Positions 42,719 to 52,748 are shown, counted from the stretch's first letter. The stretch: DNA of 64,000 bases from Aequorivita sp. UBA3180 (GCA_002364215.1 DEXQ01000018.1:62001-126000), one strand, 5' to 3'. The notes: generated by a model from the letters alone, not told the origin. A program made the numbers and translations.

Positions 42719-44362
42719 CTAAACCTGAATTACGCCCATATTAAAAGGCTTTTCAATAGGCGCGTGGTTTGCAGCTTCTATTCCCATAGAAATCCATTTT
42801 CGGGTGTCCAATGGATCAATTACGGCATCTGTCCAAATTCTGGAAGCTGCGTAATATGGCGAAATTTGTCGGTCGTAACGTGCTTTTATTTTGTTGTAAA
42901 GTTCAGTTTCTTCCTCTTCGGAAATTTCTTTTCCCTGTTTTTTAAGCGAAGCAGTTTCAATTTGAAGCAACACTTTTGCAGCGCTGTTTCCACTCATAAC
43001 CGCAAGTTCAGCGCTTGGCCACGCCACAATCAATCGCGGATCGTAAGCTTTTCCGCACATTGCATAATTTCCTGCGCCATAACTATTTCCAATAACAATT
43101 GTAAATTTTGGAACAACGCTATTGCTAACGGCATTCACCATTTTTGCTCCATCCTTTATAATCCCCCCGTGCTCGCTTTTGCTGCCAACCATAAAACCGG
43201 TAACATCCTGTAAAAATACCAACGGAATTTTCTTTTGGTTGCAATTTGCAATAAATCGAGTTGCTTTATCAGCGCTATCGCTATAAATCACGCCGCCAAA
43301 TTGCATTTCGCTCGGCTTAGTTTTGGCTTTTGTGGTTTTTACCAAAGTACGCTGATTGGCAATAATTCCAACGGCCCAACCTTCTATTCGTGCATAGCCC
43401 GTTAATATTGTTTGTCCGTAGCCTTCTTTGTATTCTTCAAAATCGCTATCGTCCACAAGGCGTTTTATAATTTCCCGCATATCGTATTGTTCAGCGCGAG
43501 ATTTTGGAAGAATTCCGTAGATGTCTTCTTGTTTTTCCTTTGGACTTATAGCTTTTTCACGGTTGAAACCCGCTTTGTCAAAATCGCCAATTTTGGAGAC
43601 TATATTTTTTATTTTATCCAAAGCATCTTTGTCGTCTTTCGCTTTGTAATCGGTAACGCCACTAACTTCGCAATGCGTTGTCGCGCCCCCTAATTCTTCG
43701 TTATCAATGCTTTCGCCAATGGCGGCTTTTACCAAATAACTTCCAGCAAGAAAAATACTTCCGGTTTTGTCAACAATCAAAGCCTCGTCACTCATAATTG
43801 GAAGATACGCGCCGCCAGCAACGCAACTGCCCATCACCGCTGCAATCTGGGTGATGCCCATACTGCTCATTACGGCATTGTTTCTAAAAATCCTTCCGAA
43901 GTGTTCCTTATCGGGGAAAATTTCATCCTGCATAGGCAAATAAACGCCAGCGCTATCCACCAAATAAATTATAGGCAAACGGTTTTCAATGGAAATTTCC
44001 TGCGCGCGAAGATTCTTTTTCGCAGTTATAGGAAACCAAGCGCCCGCTTTCACGGTAGCGTCATTCGCCACAACTATGCACTGTTTTCCTTTCACATAAC
44101 CAATTTTTACAACCACACCACCACTGGGGGCACCGCCTTGTTCCTCATACATTCCATCCCCAGCAAAAGCGCCGATTTCAATACTTGGTTTTTTTTCATC
44201 CAATAAATAAGCTATGCGCTCTCGGGCAGTAAGTTTGCCTTGGCTATGTTGTTTGTCAATACGTTTTTGCCCGCCGCCTAGTTTTATTTTTGCCAGTCTA
44301 TTTCTTAAATCAGAAACCAGCAGTTTATTGTGATCTTCGTTTTTGTTGAAGTTTAAATCCAT
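42719..44362 (-). CDS. Acyl-CoA carboxylase beta (carboxyltransferase) subunit
   Basis: A 547-residue carboxyltransferase with two crotonase-like halves. Visible segments: GGGQKRIDKQHSQGKLTARER, FAGDGMYEEQGGAPSGGVV, YLVDSAGVYLPMQ (oxyanion hole), and in the second half IPLVFLQDVTGFMVGS and GNSYGAGNYAMCGKAYDPR. It moves carboxyl from biotin to an acyl-CoA; the sequence looks like methylcrotonyl-CoA carboxylase or a related type rather than acetyl-CoA carboxylase, but the substrate is not certain. No biotin-carboxylase subunit is in the window. Confidence 0.9.
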   Translation of the reverse strand: MDLNFNKNEDHNKLLVSDLRNRLAKIKLGGGQKRIDKQHSQGKLTARERIAYLLDEKKPSIEIGAFAGDGMYEEQGGAPSGGVVVKIGYVKGKQCIVVANDATVKAGAWFPITAKKNLRAQEISIENRLPIIYLVDSAGVYLPMQDEIFPDKEHFGRIFRNNAVMSSMGITQIAAVMGSCVAGGAYLPIMSDEALIVDKTGSIFLAGSYLVKAAIGESIDNEELGGATTHCEVSGVTDYKAKDDKDALDKIKNIVSKIGDFDKAGFNREKAISPKEKQEDIYGILPKSRAEQYDMREIIKRLVDDSDFEEYKEGYGQTILTGYARIEGWAVGIIANQRTLVKTTKAKTKPSEMQFGGVIYSDSADKATRFIANCNQKKIPLVFLQDVTGFMVGSKSEHGGIIKDGAKMVNAVSNSVVPKFTIVIGNSYGAGNYAMCGKAYDPRLIVAWPSAELAVMSGNSAAKVLLQIETASLKKQGKEISEEEETELYNKIKARYDRQISPYYAASRIWTDAVIDPLDTRKWISMGIEAANHAPIEKPFNMGVIQV

Positions 44363-44410
44363 CTAAAAAGTATATTTGCGCTAAAATACAAAATGCTTCA
44401 AAGTTTTGGG

Positions 44411-44438
44411 TTGAAAGTTCAAAGTTTAAAGTTGAAAG
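44411..44438. repeat. 7-bp tandem repeat, four copies (TTnAAAG)
   Basis: TTGAAAG, TTCAAAG, TTTAAAG and TTGAAAG are in perfect register (44411-44438), with another TTCAAAG at 44397-44403. It lies in the divergent spacer between the carboxylase gene and the CAL67264-type gene. Confidence 0.85.
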
Positions 44439-44589
44439 CTGATTTATTAAAACTATTAGCAATTTACTTTTCGCTAACTCCTTTAAAAACTATGACATTT
44501 TGTTAACGAAAATCTATTTTATAATACCGATATTTGTTTTTGCTCGTAAATTTGCGACTTGAAAAAAATCAACAAAACAAAAATAAATT

Positions 44590-44772
44590 ATGGGAATGAA
44601 TAAAAACACTGTACTTGCCTGGGCCACGTTTATTATGATTGTTGTAGGGGTCGTACTCATTGGGATGGGCGCCTTCCGCTATGACGATGTTGCTGGATGG
44701 GGGTTTGCTGCCGTAGGTATTGGCTTCTTCGCCATTGCTTGGGTTTTTAATGCTTTAAAAGGAAGGGTATAA
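44590..44772 (+). CDS. CAL67264-family small membrane protein
   Basis: A 60-residue protein with two membrane helices (about 8-27 and 38-54) and the family features NKNTVLAWATF, GAFRYDDVAGWG and FFAIAWVFNALKGRV. It is a named, conserved small flavobacterial membrane protein with no known role. It precedes the ABC-F gene by 53 bases, an order common in the group. A TAAATTTG element at 44547-44554 may be its -7 box. Confidence 0.88.
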   Translation: MGMNKNTVLAWATFIMIVVGVVLIGMGAFRYDDVAGWGFAAVGIGFFAIAWVFNALKGRV

Positions 44773-44825
44773 AAACCAATTCTACAAAATAAAATTTTCT
44801 ACAAAAACCTTAATTAATACTCGAA

Positions 44826-46517
44826 ATGTCCGACGATAAAAAAGTAATTTTTTCAATGTCTGGGTTGACCAAAACCTATCAAAGTGCCCAGACTCCAGTC
44901 CTTAAAAATATATATTTAAGCTTCTTTTACGGTGCCAAAATTGGTATTCTTGGTCTTAACGGAAGTGGTAAATCCACTTTATTGCGAATTATTGCAGGCG
45001 AAGAAAAAAACTATCAAGGCGATGTAGTTTTCGCGCCAGGCTATACAGTTGGCTATCTTGAACAAGAACCAAAATTGGACGAAACCAAAACAGTTTTGGA
45101 AGTAGTAAAGGAAGGCGTGCAGGAAGTAGTTGATATTCTTGACGAATACAACAAAATAAACGATATGTTCGGTTTGCCCGAGGTTTATGAAAACCCGGCA
45201 AAAATGGACGAATTGATGGAAAAGCAAGCCAAGCTCCAAGATAAAATAGACGCTACAAACGCTTGGGAATTGGACACTAAGCTTGAAATTGCAATGGATG
45301 CGCTGCGTACGCCCGAGCCAGATAAACTAATCAGCGTACTTTCTGGGGGCGAAAAAAGAAGGGTTGCGCTTTGCAGATTACTTCTTAAAGAACCAGATGT
45401 GTTGCTGCTTGATGAGCCAACAAACCACTTGGATGCGGAAAGCGTGCATTGGCTGGAACATCACCTTTCAGAATACAAAGGAACGGTGATTGCCGTAACC
45501 CACGATAGATATTTCTTGGATAACGTTGCAGGTTGGATTTTGGAATTGGACAGGGGAGAAGGCATTCCTTGGAAAGGGAATTACTCGTCTTGGTTGGATC
45601 AAAAATCGAAACGTTTGGCGCAGGAACAGAAAACCGCTGGAAAGCGTCAAAAAACTTTGGAGCGAGAGCTTGAGTGGGTTCGTCAAGGAGCAAAAGGAAG
45701 ACAGACAAAACAAAAGGCGCGTTTACAGAATTACGATAAACTTTTAAGTCAAGATCAAAAACAACTCGACGAAAAGTTGGAAATATACATCCCGAACGGT
45801 CCACGTTTGGGAACAAATGTTATTGAAGCGAAAGGAGTTTCAAAAGCTTTTGGCGATAAATTACTTTATGAGGATTTGAACTTCAAACTTCCGCAAGCGG
45901 GAATTGTTGGGATTATCGGCCCGAACGGTGCCGGTAAAACCACTATCTTCAAAATGATTATGGGCGAGGAAACGCCGGATAAAGGAACTTTTGAAGTGGG
46001 CGAAACTGCAAAAATTGCCTACGTTGACCAAGCGCATTCCAATATAAACCCTGACAAAACCATTTGGGAAAACTTCAGTGATAGCCAGGAATTGATTATG
46101 ATGGGAGGCAGGCAAGTAAATTCCCGGGCATATTTGAGCCGTTTCAACTTCAGCGGAAGTGAGCAAAACAAAAAAGTTTCGATGCTTTCCGGTGGGGAAC
46201 GAAACCGTTTGCATTTGGCGATGACTTTAAAGGAAGAAGGAAACGTGCTTTTGCTGGATGAGCCAACAAACGATTTGGACGTAAACACACTTCGAGCTTT
46301 GGAAGAAGGTCTTGAAAACTTTGCGGGTTGCGCCGTGGTAATTAGTCACGACCGTTGGTTTTTGGATAGAATCTGTACGCACATTCTTTCTTTCGAAGGA
46401 AATAGTGAAGTGTATTATTTTGAGGGCGGTTTCAGTGATTACGAAGAAAATAAAAAGAAACGTTTGGGTGGCGATTTAATGCCAAAACGAATCAAATACA
46501 AAAAATTGATACGATAA
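44826..46517 (+). CDS. ettA: ABC-F ATPase, energy-dependent translational throttle (EttA-type)
   Basis: A 563-residue soluble protein with two ABC ATPase domains and no membrane part. Walker A GLNGSGKST at 43-51 and GPNGAGKT at 365-372, signatures LSGGEKRR and LSGGERNR, and Walker B LLLDEPTNHLD and LLLDEPTNDLD. The linker has the basic RQGAKGRQTKQKARLQNYDK-type stretch, and the overall layout and length match EttA. EttA binds the ribosome E site and gates the first elongation steps according to ATP/ADP levels. A lipoprotein gene follows after three bases. Confidence 0.93.
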   Translation: MSDDKKVIFSMSGLTKTYQSAQTPVLKNIYLSFFYGAKIGILGLNGSGKSTLLRIIAGEEKNYQGDVVFAPGYTVGYLEQEPKLDETKTVLEVVKEGVQEVVDILDEYNKINDMFGLPEVYENPAKMDELMEKQAKLQDKIDATNAWELDTKLEIAMDALRTPEPDKLISVLSGGEKRRVALCRLLLKEPDVLLLDEPTNHLDAESVHWLEHHLSEYKGTVIAVTHDRYFLDNVAGWILELDRGEGIPWKGNYSSWLDQKSKRLAQEQKTAGKRQKTLERELEWVRQGAKGRQTKQKARLQNYDKLLSQDQKQLDEKLEIYIPNGPRLGTNVIEAKGVSKAFGDKLLYEDLNFKLPQAGIVGIIGPNGAGKTTIFKMIMGEETPDKGTFEVGETAKIAYVDQAHSNINPDKTIWENFSDSQELIMMGGRQVNSRAYLSRFNFSGSEQNKKVSMLSGGERNRLHLAMTLKEEGNVLLLDEPTNDLDVNTLRALEEGLENFAGCAVVISHDRWFLDRICTHILSFEGNSEVYYFEGGFSDYEENKKKRLGGDLMPKRIKYKKLIR

Positions 46518-46520
46518 TTT

Positions 46521-46964
46521 ATGTGGAAAAATATATTGATACTTTTATTGGTAATAACCATCTCTTCCTGCGGAAGTAAGAAAAATGTGATTGATGCTTC
46601 AAAAGATTCAAAAGAAGTTGTAAATGAAAAGGATGCAAATGTTGCTTATGAAAGCTTGGGAAATGATGTTGCAGAGGTAAAGCTTTATTTAAAAAAGAAT
46701 GGATCCTTTCAGTTAAACTTCAAAACCCTAGAAGCGCCGGTAGGGCAGGATGATCCAGTAAAATTGGTTTATAAAGGAAACTATACTTCTACTGAAACTG
46801 ACGGTTGGAAAACATTAACTTTTACCCATCCGGATTTTGTAGCAAATGGAGTTTTTGATTCAAGAAAGGACCAGGGTATTCAAATTATTAGTGATAAAAT
46901 TGTTAAAATAAATACTGACAAACACACCCTTTCAATGTGGGGTTTGGTTTGTGAAAAGCAATAA
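46521..46964 (+). CDS. Predicted lipoprotein, NlpE-like C-terminal half possible
   Basis: A 147-residue protein with a lipoprotein signal ending in ISSCGSKKN (Cys17). Residues about 45-145 are beta-rich (EVKLYLKKNGSFQLNFKTLE, KLVYKGNYTSTETDGWKTLTF), which recalls the N-terminal barrel of NlpE-like lipoproteins, but the match is weak. It directly follows ettA and is followed by a strong two-way terminator. Confidence 0.72.
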   Translation: MWKNILILLLVITISSCGSKKNVIDASKDSKEVVNEKDANVAYESLGNDVAEVKLYLKKNGSFQLNFKTLEAPVGQDDPVKLVYKGNYTSTETDGWKTLTFTHPDFVANGVFDSRKDQGIQIISDKIVKINTDKHTLSMWGLVCEKQ

Positions 46965-46981
46965 AAATTAAGTTTTAAACT

Positions 46982-47017
46982 AAAAACCCGATTCAATTCT
47001 TGAATCGGGTTTTTTTA
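46982..47017. terminator. Bidirectional rho-independent terminator
   Basis: AAAAACCCGATTCA and TGAATCGGGTTTTT arms (46982-47017) with a four-base loop between convergent genes ending at 46964 and 47031. Confidence 0.93.
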
Positions 47018-47030
47018 TTTCTAAATCATT

Positions 47031-49583
47031 TTATTTATTGATTACTAATTTCTTCGTAACAGATTGTTTTCCGCTATTCACTTTCACTAAATAAATTCCC
47101 GCCGCAATTCCATTTGTTTTTACTGTGATATTTTTATTTGTTCCAAAATTTCCGCTGAATAAATTCTTTATTTTTTTCCCCGAAATATCATAAAGTTGAA
47201 CCGTTCCTTCCGCAGAAAGATTTTGCGAAATAGTAAATTCTGAAGTCGCAGGATTTGGATAAATTTTGATGGAATCTGAAGCCAATTCATTCTCACCCAC
47301 ATTTAAAATATCACTCACGTCATAACTGTGCATTCCCCTTCCAAAAGTTCCCGCATAAAGCGTTTTGGTGGGTTCGTGGAATTTTAAATCCATAATCACA
47401 GTATACGGAAGATTGTTTCCTAAAATAGTCCAATTGACACCATCATTTTTGGAATACCAAACGTTTAAATCTGTTGCCACGAATAGTATATTCTCAGCTG
47501 GATAGGTAATAATATCGTTTACAGGAATATTAGGAAGATTGGATGAAATATCTGTCCAATTTTGTCCACCGTCAGTGGTTTTGAATACACGCGGCGTGTA
47601 ATCTAAATATTTAAACCCGGAAACGGTAACATAAGCAATCATATCATCACTCGGAACCATTGCGATGGAAGTGATATATTGATCTGGCAAGCCTGCGCTT
47701 ACGTCCGTCCAAGTTGTTCCGCCGTCAAACGTTACGTTCACGTTTCCGTCATCGCTTCCAGTGTAAATTACATCTAGATTATTATAGGATGCTGCAATTG
47801 CAGTAAGCGTTCCAAAAGCCAAAGAACCGCTTGGGTGAAGGCCGTCTGTTAAATCTGGGCTAATTGCGGTCCAAGAAACCGCTCTACTAGAGGTGTATAA
47901 TTTGTTACTTCCGTAAAACATCATTTCTGGATTGAACGGCGAAAGAATCACAGGGGTATTCCAGTTAACACGATCACTTCCGCTTATTCCGTTAGTTCCA
48001 TTTTGAAAAGATGTTCCTCCATTTGTTGAACGACGAAGGTTTCCATATTGCGATTCGCCATAAACATAATTATTATCAATTGGGTCAACATTTACGTGAA
48101 AACCATCACCCCCAATAATAGAATTCCAATCATTTGCACTACCTGTGAGTGTGCGTATTGTATTGTTATCCTGAGTTCCCCCATAAAGTCTTTCAGGATG
48201 CTGATAATCAACTTCTATGTTGTAGAATTGGGTAATCGGAAGATTTTCAAAATGCGTCCAACTGTTTCCGCCGTTATTGGAAATATATGCCCCACCATCG
48301 TTTCCGGCGAGCATAAAACTGCTGTTTGTTCGTGAAAAATCTAACGCGTGATGATCAACGTGCATTCCGTTCAGCGTATTCCAAGACGAACCGCTATTGG
48401 TAGATTTCGCAATGTCGAATCCTACAATATAAACTTCGGATGAATTTGTTGGGTTTACGCGAACGTTTCCAAAGTACCAGCCAAAGTTTGCGTCTATCCC
48501 ACTCAAAGCTCCTGCCGATGTTACTAGGGTCCAGTTATCGCCATTGTCTGTTGATTTGTAAAGGCCATTGAATTCATTGGTAATTTCATTAGTTGTAAAA
48601 CGTGCATAAACCGTTGAAGGATCTGATTCTGAAACCGCGATGCCTATTCTTCCTGTTTGTGCATTTGGAGCAGGTAAGCCGTTGGCAGCACCGAGCTCTG
48701 TCCAAGTAGTTCCGCCATCCATCGATCTATGAATCGCTGAAGTTACTCCGCCATAATCCCGTTGCCAAGGTTTACGAGTACGCTCCCACATTGCGGCATA
48801 AATGATGTTTGTATTTGCAACATTCATAGCCACATCTATTGCAGCAGTTGAGTCTGTTACAAATAATACTTTTTCCCAATTTGTTCCGCCGTTAGTTGTT
48901 CTATAAATTCCTCTTTCCACATTTTTACCATACAATTCCCCAGTAGCAGCAGCAAAAACACGATCGGGATTTGTGGGGTCAACTACAATTCGGCCTATGT
49001 GGTTGCTTTCGGGAAGACCGACGTTTGTCCAAGTATCGCCAGCGTCATCACTTCGGTAGATTCCATCGCCAAAATAGGCTCCGTCTGTTGCGCTTCCGTT
49101 TGCTTCCCCGGTTCCTGCATAAATTCTTTGTGGATTTGATTGTGAAATAGCGATATCTCCAATAGACGGTTTGGTTACTTCATCAAAAATAGAAGTCCAG
49201 TTTGTACCGCCATCGTAGCTTCTGAAAATTCCTCCCGTTGCCGTAGCCACATAAAGATGGTCATCGTTATCTGGTGAAATCGCAACATCTGTAACGCGTC
49301 CACCAGTGTTCAATGGTCCGATAAAAGTCCATTCCCCAGCTTGCTCGGGAGATCTATTGGCAAGAATTTGTTTTGATTGCAGAATGGCTTCTTTATAAGC
49401 TTCTTTGTTTATGTAGTTATTTGGATAAGCGCGTTGGTTGTACATCCATTCTGCTGGATATTCCATCTTTCCAATTTCTTTTTCTTCGGAATTTTCTTCA
49501 GAATTGTTTTTGCATCCAATAAATAGTAGCGCGGAAAATGCTATAAGTGCAATTAAGTTAAGGCGTGGTTTGTAGTTTTTCAT
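47031..49583 (-). CDS. T9SS-sorted BNR/VPS10-like repeat protein
   Basis: About 850 residues made mainly of BNR/sialidase-type beta-propeller repeats (many S-x-DGG-x-TW blocks, such as RSYDGGTNWTSIF, RSDDAGDTWTNVG, KTTDGGQNWTDIS), ending in a type A sorting domain (IYPNPATSEFTISQNL, KTNGIAAGIYLVKVNSGKQS). It is probably a surface protein. The N-terminal signal reads ALLFIGCKNN, which also looks like a lipobox, so lipid attachment and T9SS export may both apply. The ATG at 49583 is preferred to the TTG just before. Confidence 0.88.
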   Translation of the reverse strand: MKNYKPRLNLIALIAFSALLFIGCKNNSEENSEEKEIGKMEYPAEWMYNQRAYPNNYINKEAYKEAILQSKQILANRSPEQAGEWTFIGPLNTGGRVTDVAISPDNDDHLYVATATGGIFRSYDGGTNWTSIFDEVTKPSIGDIAISQSNPQRIYAGTGEANGSATDGAYFGDGIYRSDDAGDTWTNVGLPESNHIGRIVVDPTNPDRVFAAATGELYGKNVERGIYRTTNGGTNWEKVLFVTDSTAAIDVAMNVANTNIIYAAMWERTRKPWQRDYGGVTSAIHRSMDGGTTWTELGAANGLPAPNAQTGRIGIAVSESDPSTVYARFTTNEITNEFNGLYKSTDNGDNWTLVTSAGALSGIDANFGWYFGNVRVNPTNSSEVYIVGFDIAKSTNSGSSWNTLNGMHVDHHALDFSRTNSSFMLAGNDGGAYISNNGGNSWTHFENLPITQFYNIEVDYQHPERLYGGTQDNNTIRTLTGSANDWNSIIGGDGFHVNVDPIDNNYVYGESQYGNLRRSTNGGTSFQNGTNGISGSDRVNWNTPVILSPFNPEMMFYGSNKLYTSSRAVSWTAISPDLTDGLHPSGSLAFGTLTAIAASYNNLDVIYTGSDDGNVNVTFDGGTTWTDVSAGLPDQYITSIAMVPSDDMIAYVTVSGFKYLDYTPRVFKTTDGGQNWTDISSNLPNIPVNDIITYPAENILFVATDLNVWYSKNDGVNWTILGNNLPYTVIMDLKFHEPTKTLYAGTFGRGMHSYDVSDILNVGENELASDSIKIYPNPATSEFTISQNLSAEGTVQLYDISGKKIKNLFSGNFGTNKNITVKTNGIAAGIYLVKVNSGKQSVTKKLVINK

Positions 49584-49648
49584 CAATGGCGTTTTAGAAT
49601 TTGGGTTTTAAAAGAATACAATTTAGTTCGTTATTGTAAATATCGTTA

Positions 49649-50449
49649 TTATTTTTTTGGATACCAATCCAATTGAGTAACCTTAATATCAGGATTTCCT
49701 GCTCCAACTAAAGATTTGAATTTTGAAACATCGCTTAAACCTTCCGTGCCACGATAATGATATGGGTAAACTGTTTTTGGTTTGAAAGCCAAAACCGCTT
49801 CCGCAGCTTTTTCAACAGTCATTGTATAGGGGAGATTCATACAAACGAAAGCAATGTCTATGTTTTTAAGGTTTCGCATTTCGGGAATATCTTCGGTGTC
49901 GCCGGAAATGTAAATACGTTTTCCATTTCTTTCAAGAACGTAACCATTTCCTCTTCCTTTTTCATGAAACTTTAAAGCTTCGGGACGAAGATTATACATT
50001 GGGATTGCCTCAATTGTCATTTCAAAATCCTCACTCATTTGTCCATTCGCGATTACATTCGTTTTGTTTTCAAGGCTTTCGGGCATTTTATCAAAAACAG
50101 CTTTTGGTGCAAAAATCACGGTTTTATAAGTAGCAATAGCTTCAAGTGTGGAGATATCCATATGGTCACCGTGGATGTCTGTAACCAAAACCATATCTGG
50201 TTCTGTATAATCAGAAAATGCTTCTTTTCCGCCCACAGGATCTACATAAATTATGGTTCCATCCCAATTGAGAACCATACTGGCGTGCTCTATAGGGTTT
50301 ATGGTAAAACCCTTTTCAGTTGCGGCTTCCCCGCCATCAACTTCTTCCATAGGAGTATCAATTATTGCTTCGGTTTCGGTTTTTTCTGAAGTGTTTTTGC
50401 AAGCTGTAAATGCAATTGTTAAAATTAGTAGAAAAGTAAATTGTTTCAT
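49649..50449 (-). CDS. MBL-fold metallo-hydrolase lipoprotein
   Basis: A 266-residue lipoprotein (signal ending AFTACKNTS) with a beta-lactamase-fold domain: SMVLNWDGTIIYVDPVGG, VTDIHGDHMDIS (metal site with the first His replaced by Asp, as in UlaG-like relatives), ISGDTEDIPE and YPYHYRGTEG. It sits in the periplasm or outer membrane; substrate unknown. It is on the same strand as, and between, the BNR protein and hutG, but with its own spacers. Confidence 0.88.
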   Translation of the reverse strand: MKQFTFLLILTIAFTACKNTSEKTETEAIIDTPMEEVDGGEAATEKGFTINPIEHASMVLNWDGTIIYVDPVGGKEAFSDYTEPDMVLVTDIHGDHMDISTLEAIATYKTVIFAPKAVFDKMPESLENKTNVIANGQMSEDFEMTIEAIPMYNLRPEALKFHEKGRGNGYVLERNGKRIYISGDTEDIPEMRNLKNIDIAFVCMNLPYTMTVEKAAEAVLAFKPKTVYPYHYRGTEGLSDVSKFKSLVGAGNPDIKVTQLDWYPKK

Positions 50450-50511
50450 TTAAGTGTTTTTTTTTGAAGATACTAAGAAAGAAATAGTTGCTGAGTTCTT
50501 TTGCATTTTTT

Positions 50512-51513
50512 TTAAGAAATAACATCGCTCACCAAATAAGCAATTGCCTTACCCACTTGATTCGTAAAAATTCCTGCAGAAGGCGATCCTTCACAAATGT
50601 GAAGATAGCTAGCATTCTCAATTTTTGAAAAATAAGAAACAAATTGTCGGGCCTCAGTCAAAGTAAATCCGCTGGGTGAAATGGCGCTGCTGCCCATAAA
50701 TTCTATAGCGTCCATATCCAGCTCAATTCCAAAGTTATTTTTGCAGCAGAAATTTTCAGAATCTTTCATTGCATCGGAAAAAGACAGTTTTTGTTTTACA
50801 GAAATATCTTCAAAAAGGTTGAATTTTACTCTTTCTGAATTTTTTTCGATTGTATTGAAAACCGCTTCCGAAGTATAATTTCTATGAAGTCCGAAGATAA
50901 AATATTTATCCAAGAAACCTTCCTCAAAAGCATACGAAAACCCATTGCCGCTGTGTCTATGCTCTAAAGCACGAAAATCTGTATGCGCATCAAAATTGAC
51001 GCAATTTATGGGTTTTTGCAAGGCTTCTGAAGTTCCTTTTAAATTTCCAAAACTGTTGTTGTGCCCGCCACCAATGATTATTGGGAATTTGCCAGCTTCA
51101 ACAACTGTTTTTATAATTTCAGAAACTTTATGGTCAATTTGGGTAACTAATTCGCCTAGTTCTTCGGCGTAATGATTTTCTTCTTTGGAAATATTTTCCG
51201 CCTGTTTCATTTGAGTGTCGCAGTCTATTTCTCCCAAAAGAATCACATTTTCAGGATTCGTTAAATGGTTGTGCTGAATATTCAAAAGACTTCCCAAAGC
51301 AGCTTCCCAAGCTTTTGAAGTTCCGGGATTTCCATAATTTGCACGAACGCCAATATCTTCGGGAATTCCTAAAAGTACATATTTTGCAGGGTGATTTTTT
51401 ATATCTTCGAGCGTTTCAACAAAGTTTACTTTTTCACCAAATTTGGTTTCCCCAGCTCTTTTTTTTAGGAAAGAAGCTACATTTTTTTCAGAATAAATTT
51501 TCAGTAAACTCAT
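50512..51513 (-). CDS. hutG: Formimidoylglutamase
   Basis: A 333-residue ureohydrolase that splits N-formimidoyl-glutamate to glutamate and formamide, the last step of histidine breakdown. The binuclear Mn motifs are recognisable: GGGHNNSFG, VNFDAHTDFRALEH and GIELDMDAIEF. It overlaps hutI by four bases (ATGA) with hutI upstream. No hutH or hutU is in the window. Confidence 0.9.
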   Translation of the reverse strand: MSLLKIYSEKNVASFLKKRAGETKFGEKVNFVETLEDIKNHPAKYVLLGIPEDIGVRANYGNPGTSKAWEAALGSLLNIQHNHLTNPENVILLGEIDCDTQMKQAENISKEENHYAEELGELVTQIDHKVSEIIKTVVEAGKFPIIIGGGHNNSFGNLKGTSEALQKPINCVNFDAHTDFRALEHRHSGNGFSYAFEEGFLDKYFIFGLHRNYTSEAVFNTIEKNSERVKFNLFEDISVKQKLSFSDAMKDSENFCCKNNFGIELDMDAIEFMGSSAISPSGFTLTEARQFVSYFSKIENASYLHICEGSPSAGIFTNQVGKAIAYLVSDVIS

Positions 51514-52748
51514 TTCACTTCTTTGCCATTAATGATTACAGAATCGATCAAATTACTGCCGAAAGCATACGGCAAATAGCCATAGGACGGAACTGGTTTT
51601 GTAATGATGAGGTTGGCCTTTTTACCCCTTGTAATGCTGCCGTGGGTTTTGCTCAAGCCCATTGCGTATGCGCCATTCACGGTTGCTGCGTTTATGGCTT
51701 CTTCTGGCGTGAGTCTCATTTTTATACAGGCTGTTGCAACTACAAAATTCATATTGCCGCTGGGCGTGGAACCTGGGTTGTAATCTGTGGCGAGCGCCAA
51801 TGGCAAACCTGCATCAATAATTTTTCTGCCTGGTGTATATGGAATGCTCAAAAAGTAAGAGCAGGAGGGAAGTGCCACCGGCATAGTTTTACTGTTTTTC
51901 AATGCTTCCAAATCTTCATCGGTCAAAACTTCCAAATGGTCCACGCTTAAAGCGTTGTGTTTTACTGCGGCTGCAATTCCGCCAATACTGTTGAATTGGT
52001 TTACGTGAACTTTTGGAATTAGGTTGTGTTTTTTCCCTTCGGAAAGAATCCGTTCCATATCTGTAACCGAAAAATAACCCTCTTCGCAGAAAATGTCCAC
52101 GTAGTCAGCGAGCTTTTCTTCCGCAATTTTTGGAAGCATTTCGTTGCACAACAAATCCAGATAACCATCTTTATTACCTTTATATTCCGTTGGAATTGCG
52201 TGCGCTCCCAAAAATGTAGTTTTGATTGTAATGGGGTATTCTTCGGAAAGCTTTTTCGCCACCCGAAGCATTTTCAATTCTGCGTCAGTCGTAAGTCCAT
52301 AACCACTTTTTATTTCTATAGCACCCGTTCCGAGACGCATCACTTCCTCCAAACGTGCGGCGGATTGATGATATAAATCCTCTTCCGAAGTTTCTTGCAA
52401 TTTTTTTGCACTGTTCACAATTCCACCACCTTTTTCAGCGATTTCTTGGTAGCTTAAACCGTTAATTCTATCTACAAATTCCTGTTCCCGATTTCCAGCG
52501 TAAACAATGTGGCTGTGGCTGTCGCACCACGCTGGCAGGACTATTTTTCCGCTGCAATCCAAAGTTTTAAATCCTTGGTGTGGCCCCATTTTATCCATAG
52601 TTCCGTAATCTTCAATCACGCCATGGTTTATAAAAACCCAAGCGTTTTTTAGTGTTGGGAGTTCTTTCATTTCTTTTCCGCTTAACTTTTCCGGACAGTT
52701 TTCACGGACTTGAAGCAACTCTTTTATATGTGTGAGCAGTAATTTCAT
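51510..52748 (-). CDS. hutI: Imidazolonepropionase
   Basis: A 412-residue amidohydrolase that opens imidazolone propionate to formimidoyl-glutamate. The metal site DSHSHIVYAG, substrate loops GLSYQEIAEKGGGI and IEIKSGYGLTTDAELKML, and late motifs KVHVNQFNSIGG and LATDYNPGSTP are all in place. It is the first gene of the two-gene hut operon with hutG. Confidence 0.95.
   Translation of the reverse strand: MKLLLTHIKELLQVRENCPEKLSGKEMKELPTLKNAWVFINHGVIEDYGTMDKMGPHQGFKTLDCSGKIVLPAWCDSHSHIVYAGNREQEFVDRINGLSYQEIAEKGGGIVNSAKKLQETSEEDLYHQSAARLEEVMRLGTGAIEIKSGYGLTTDAELKMLRVAKKLSEEYPITIKTTFLGAHAIPTEYKGNKDGYLDLLCNEMLPKIAEEKLADYVDIFCEEGYFSVTDMERILSEGKKHNLIPKVHVNQFNSIGGIAAAVKHNALSVDHLEVLTDEDLEALKNSKTMPVALPSCSYFLSIPYTPGRKIIDAGLPLALATDYNPGSTPSGNMNFVVATACIKMRLTPEEAINAATVNGAYAMGLSKTHGSITRGKKANLIITKPVPSYGYLPYAFGSNLIDSVIINGKEVK

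Noticed and set aside
44393..44506. Short plus-strand reading frame of about 37 residues in the spacer before the CAL67264 gene, with a TATATTTG box upstream
   Set aside because: It is made of the TTnAAAG repeat and AT-rich sequence with no sign of protein selection; possible leader transcript only.
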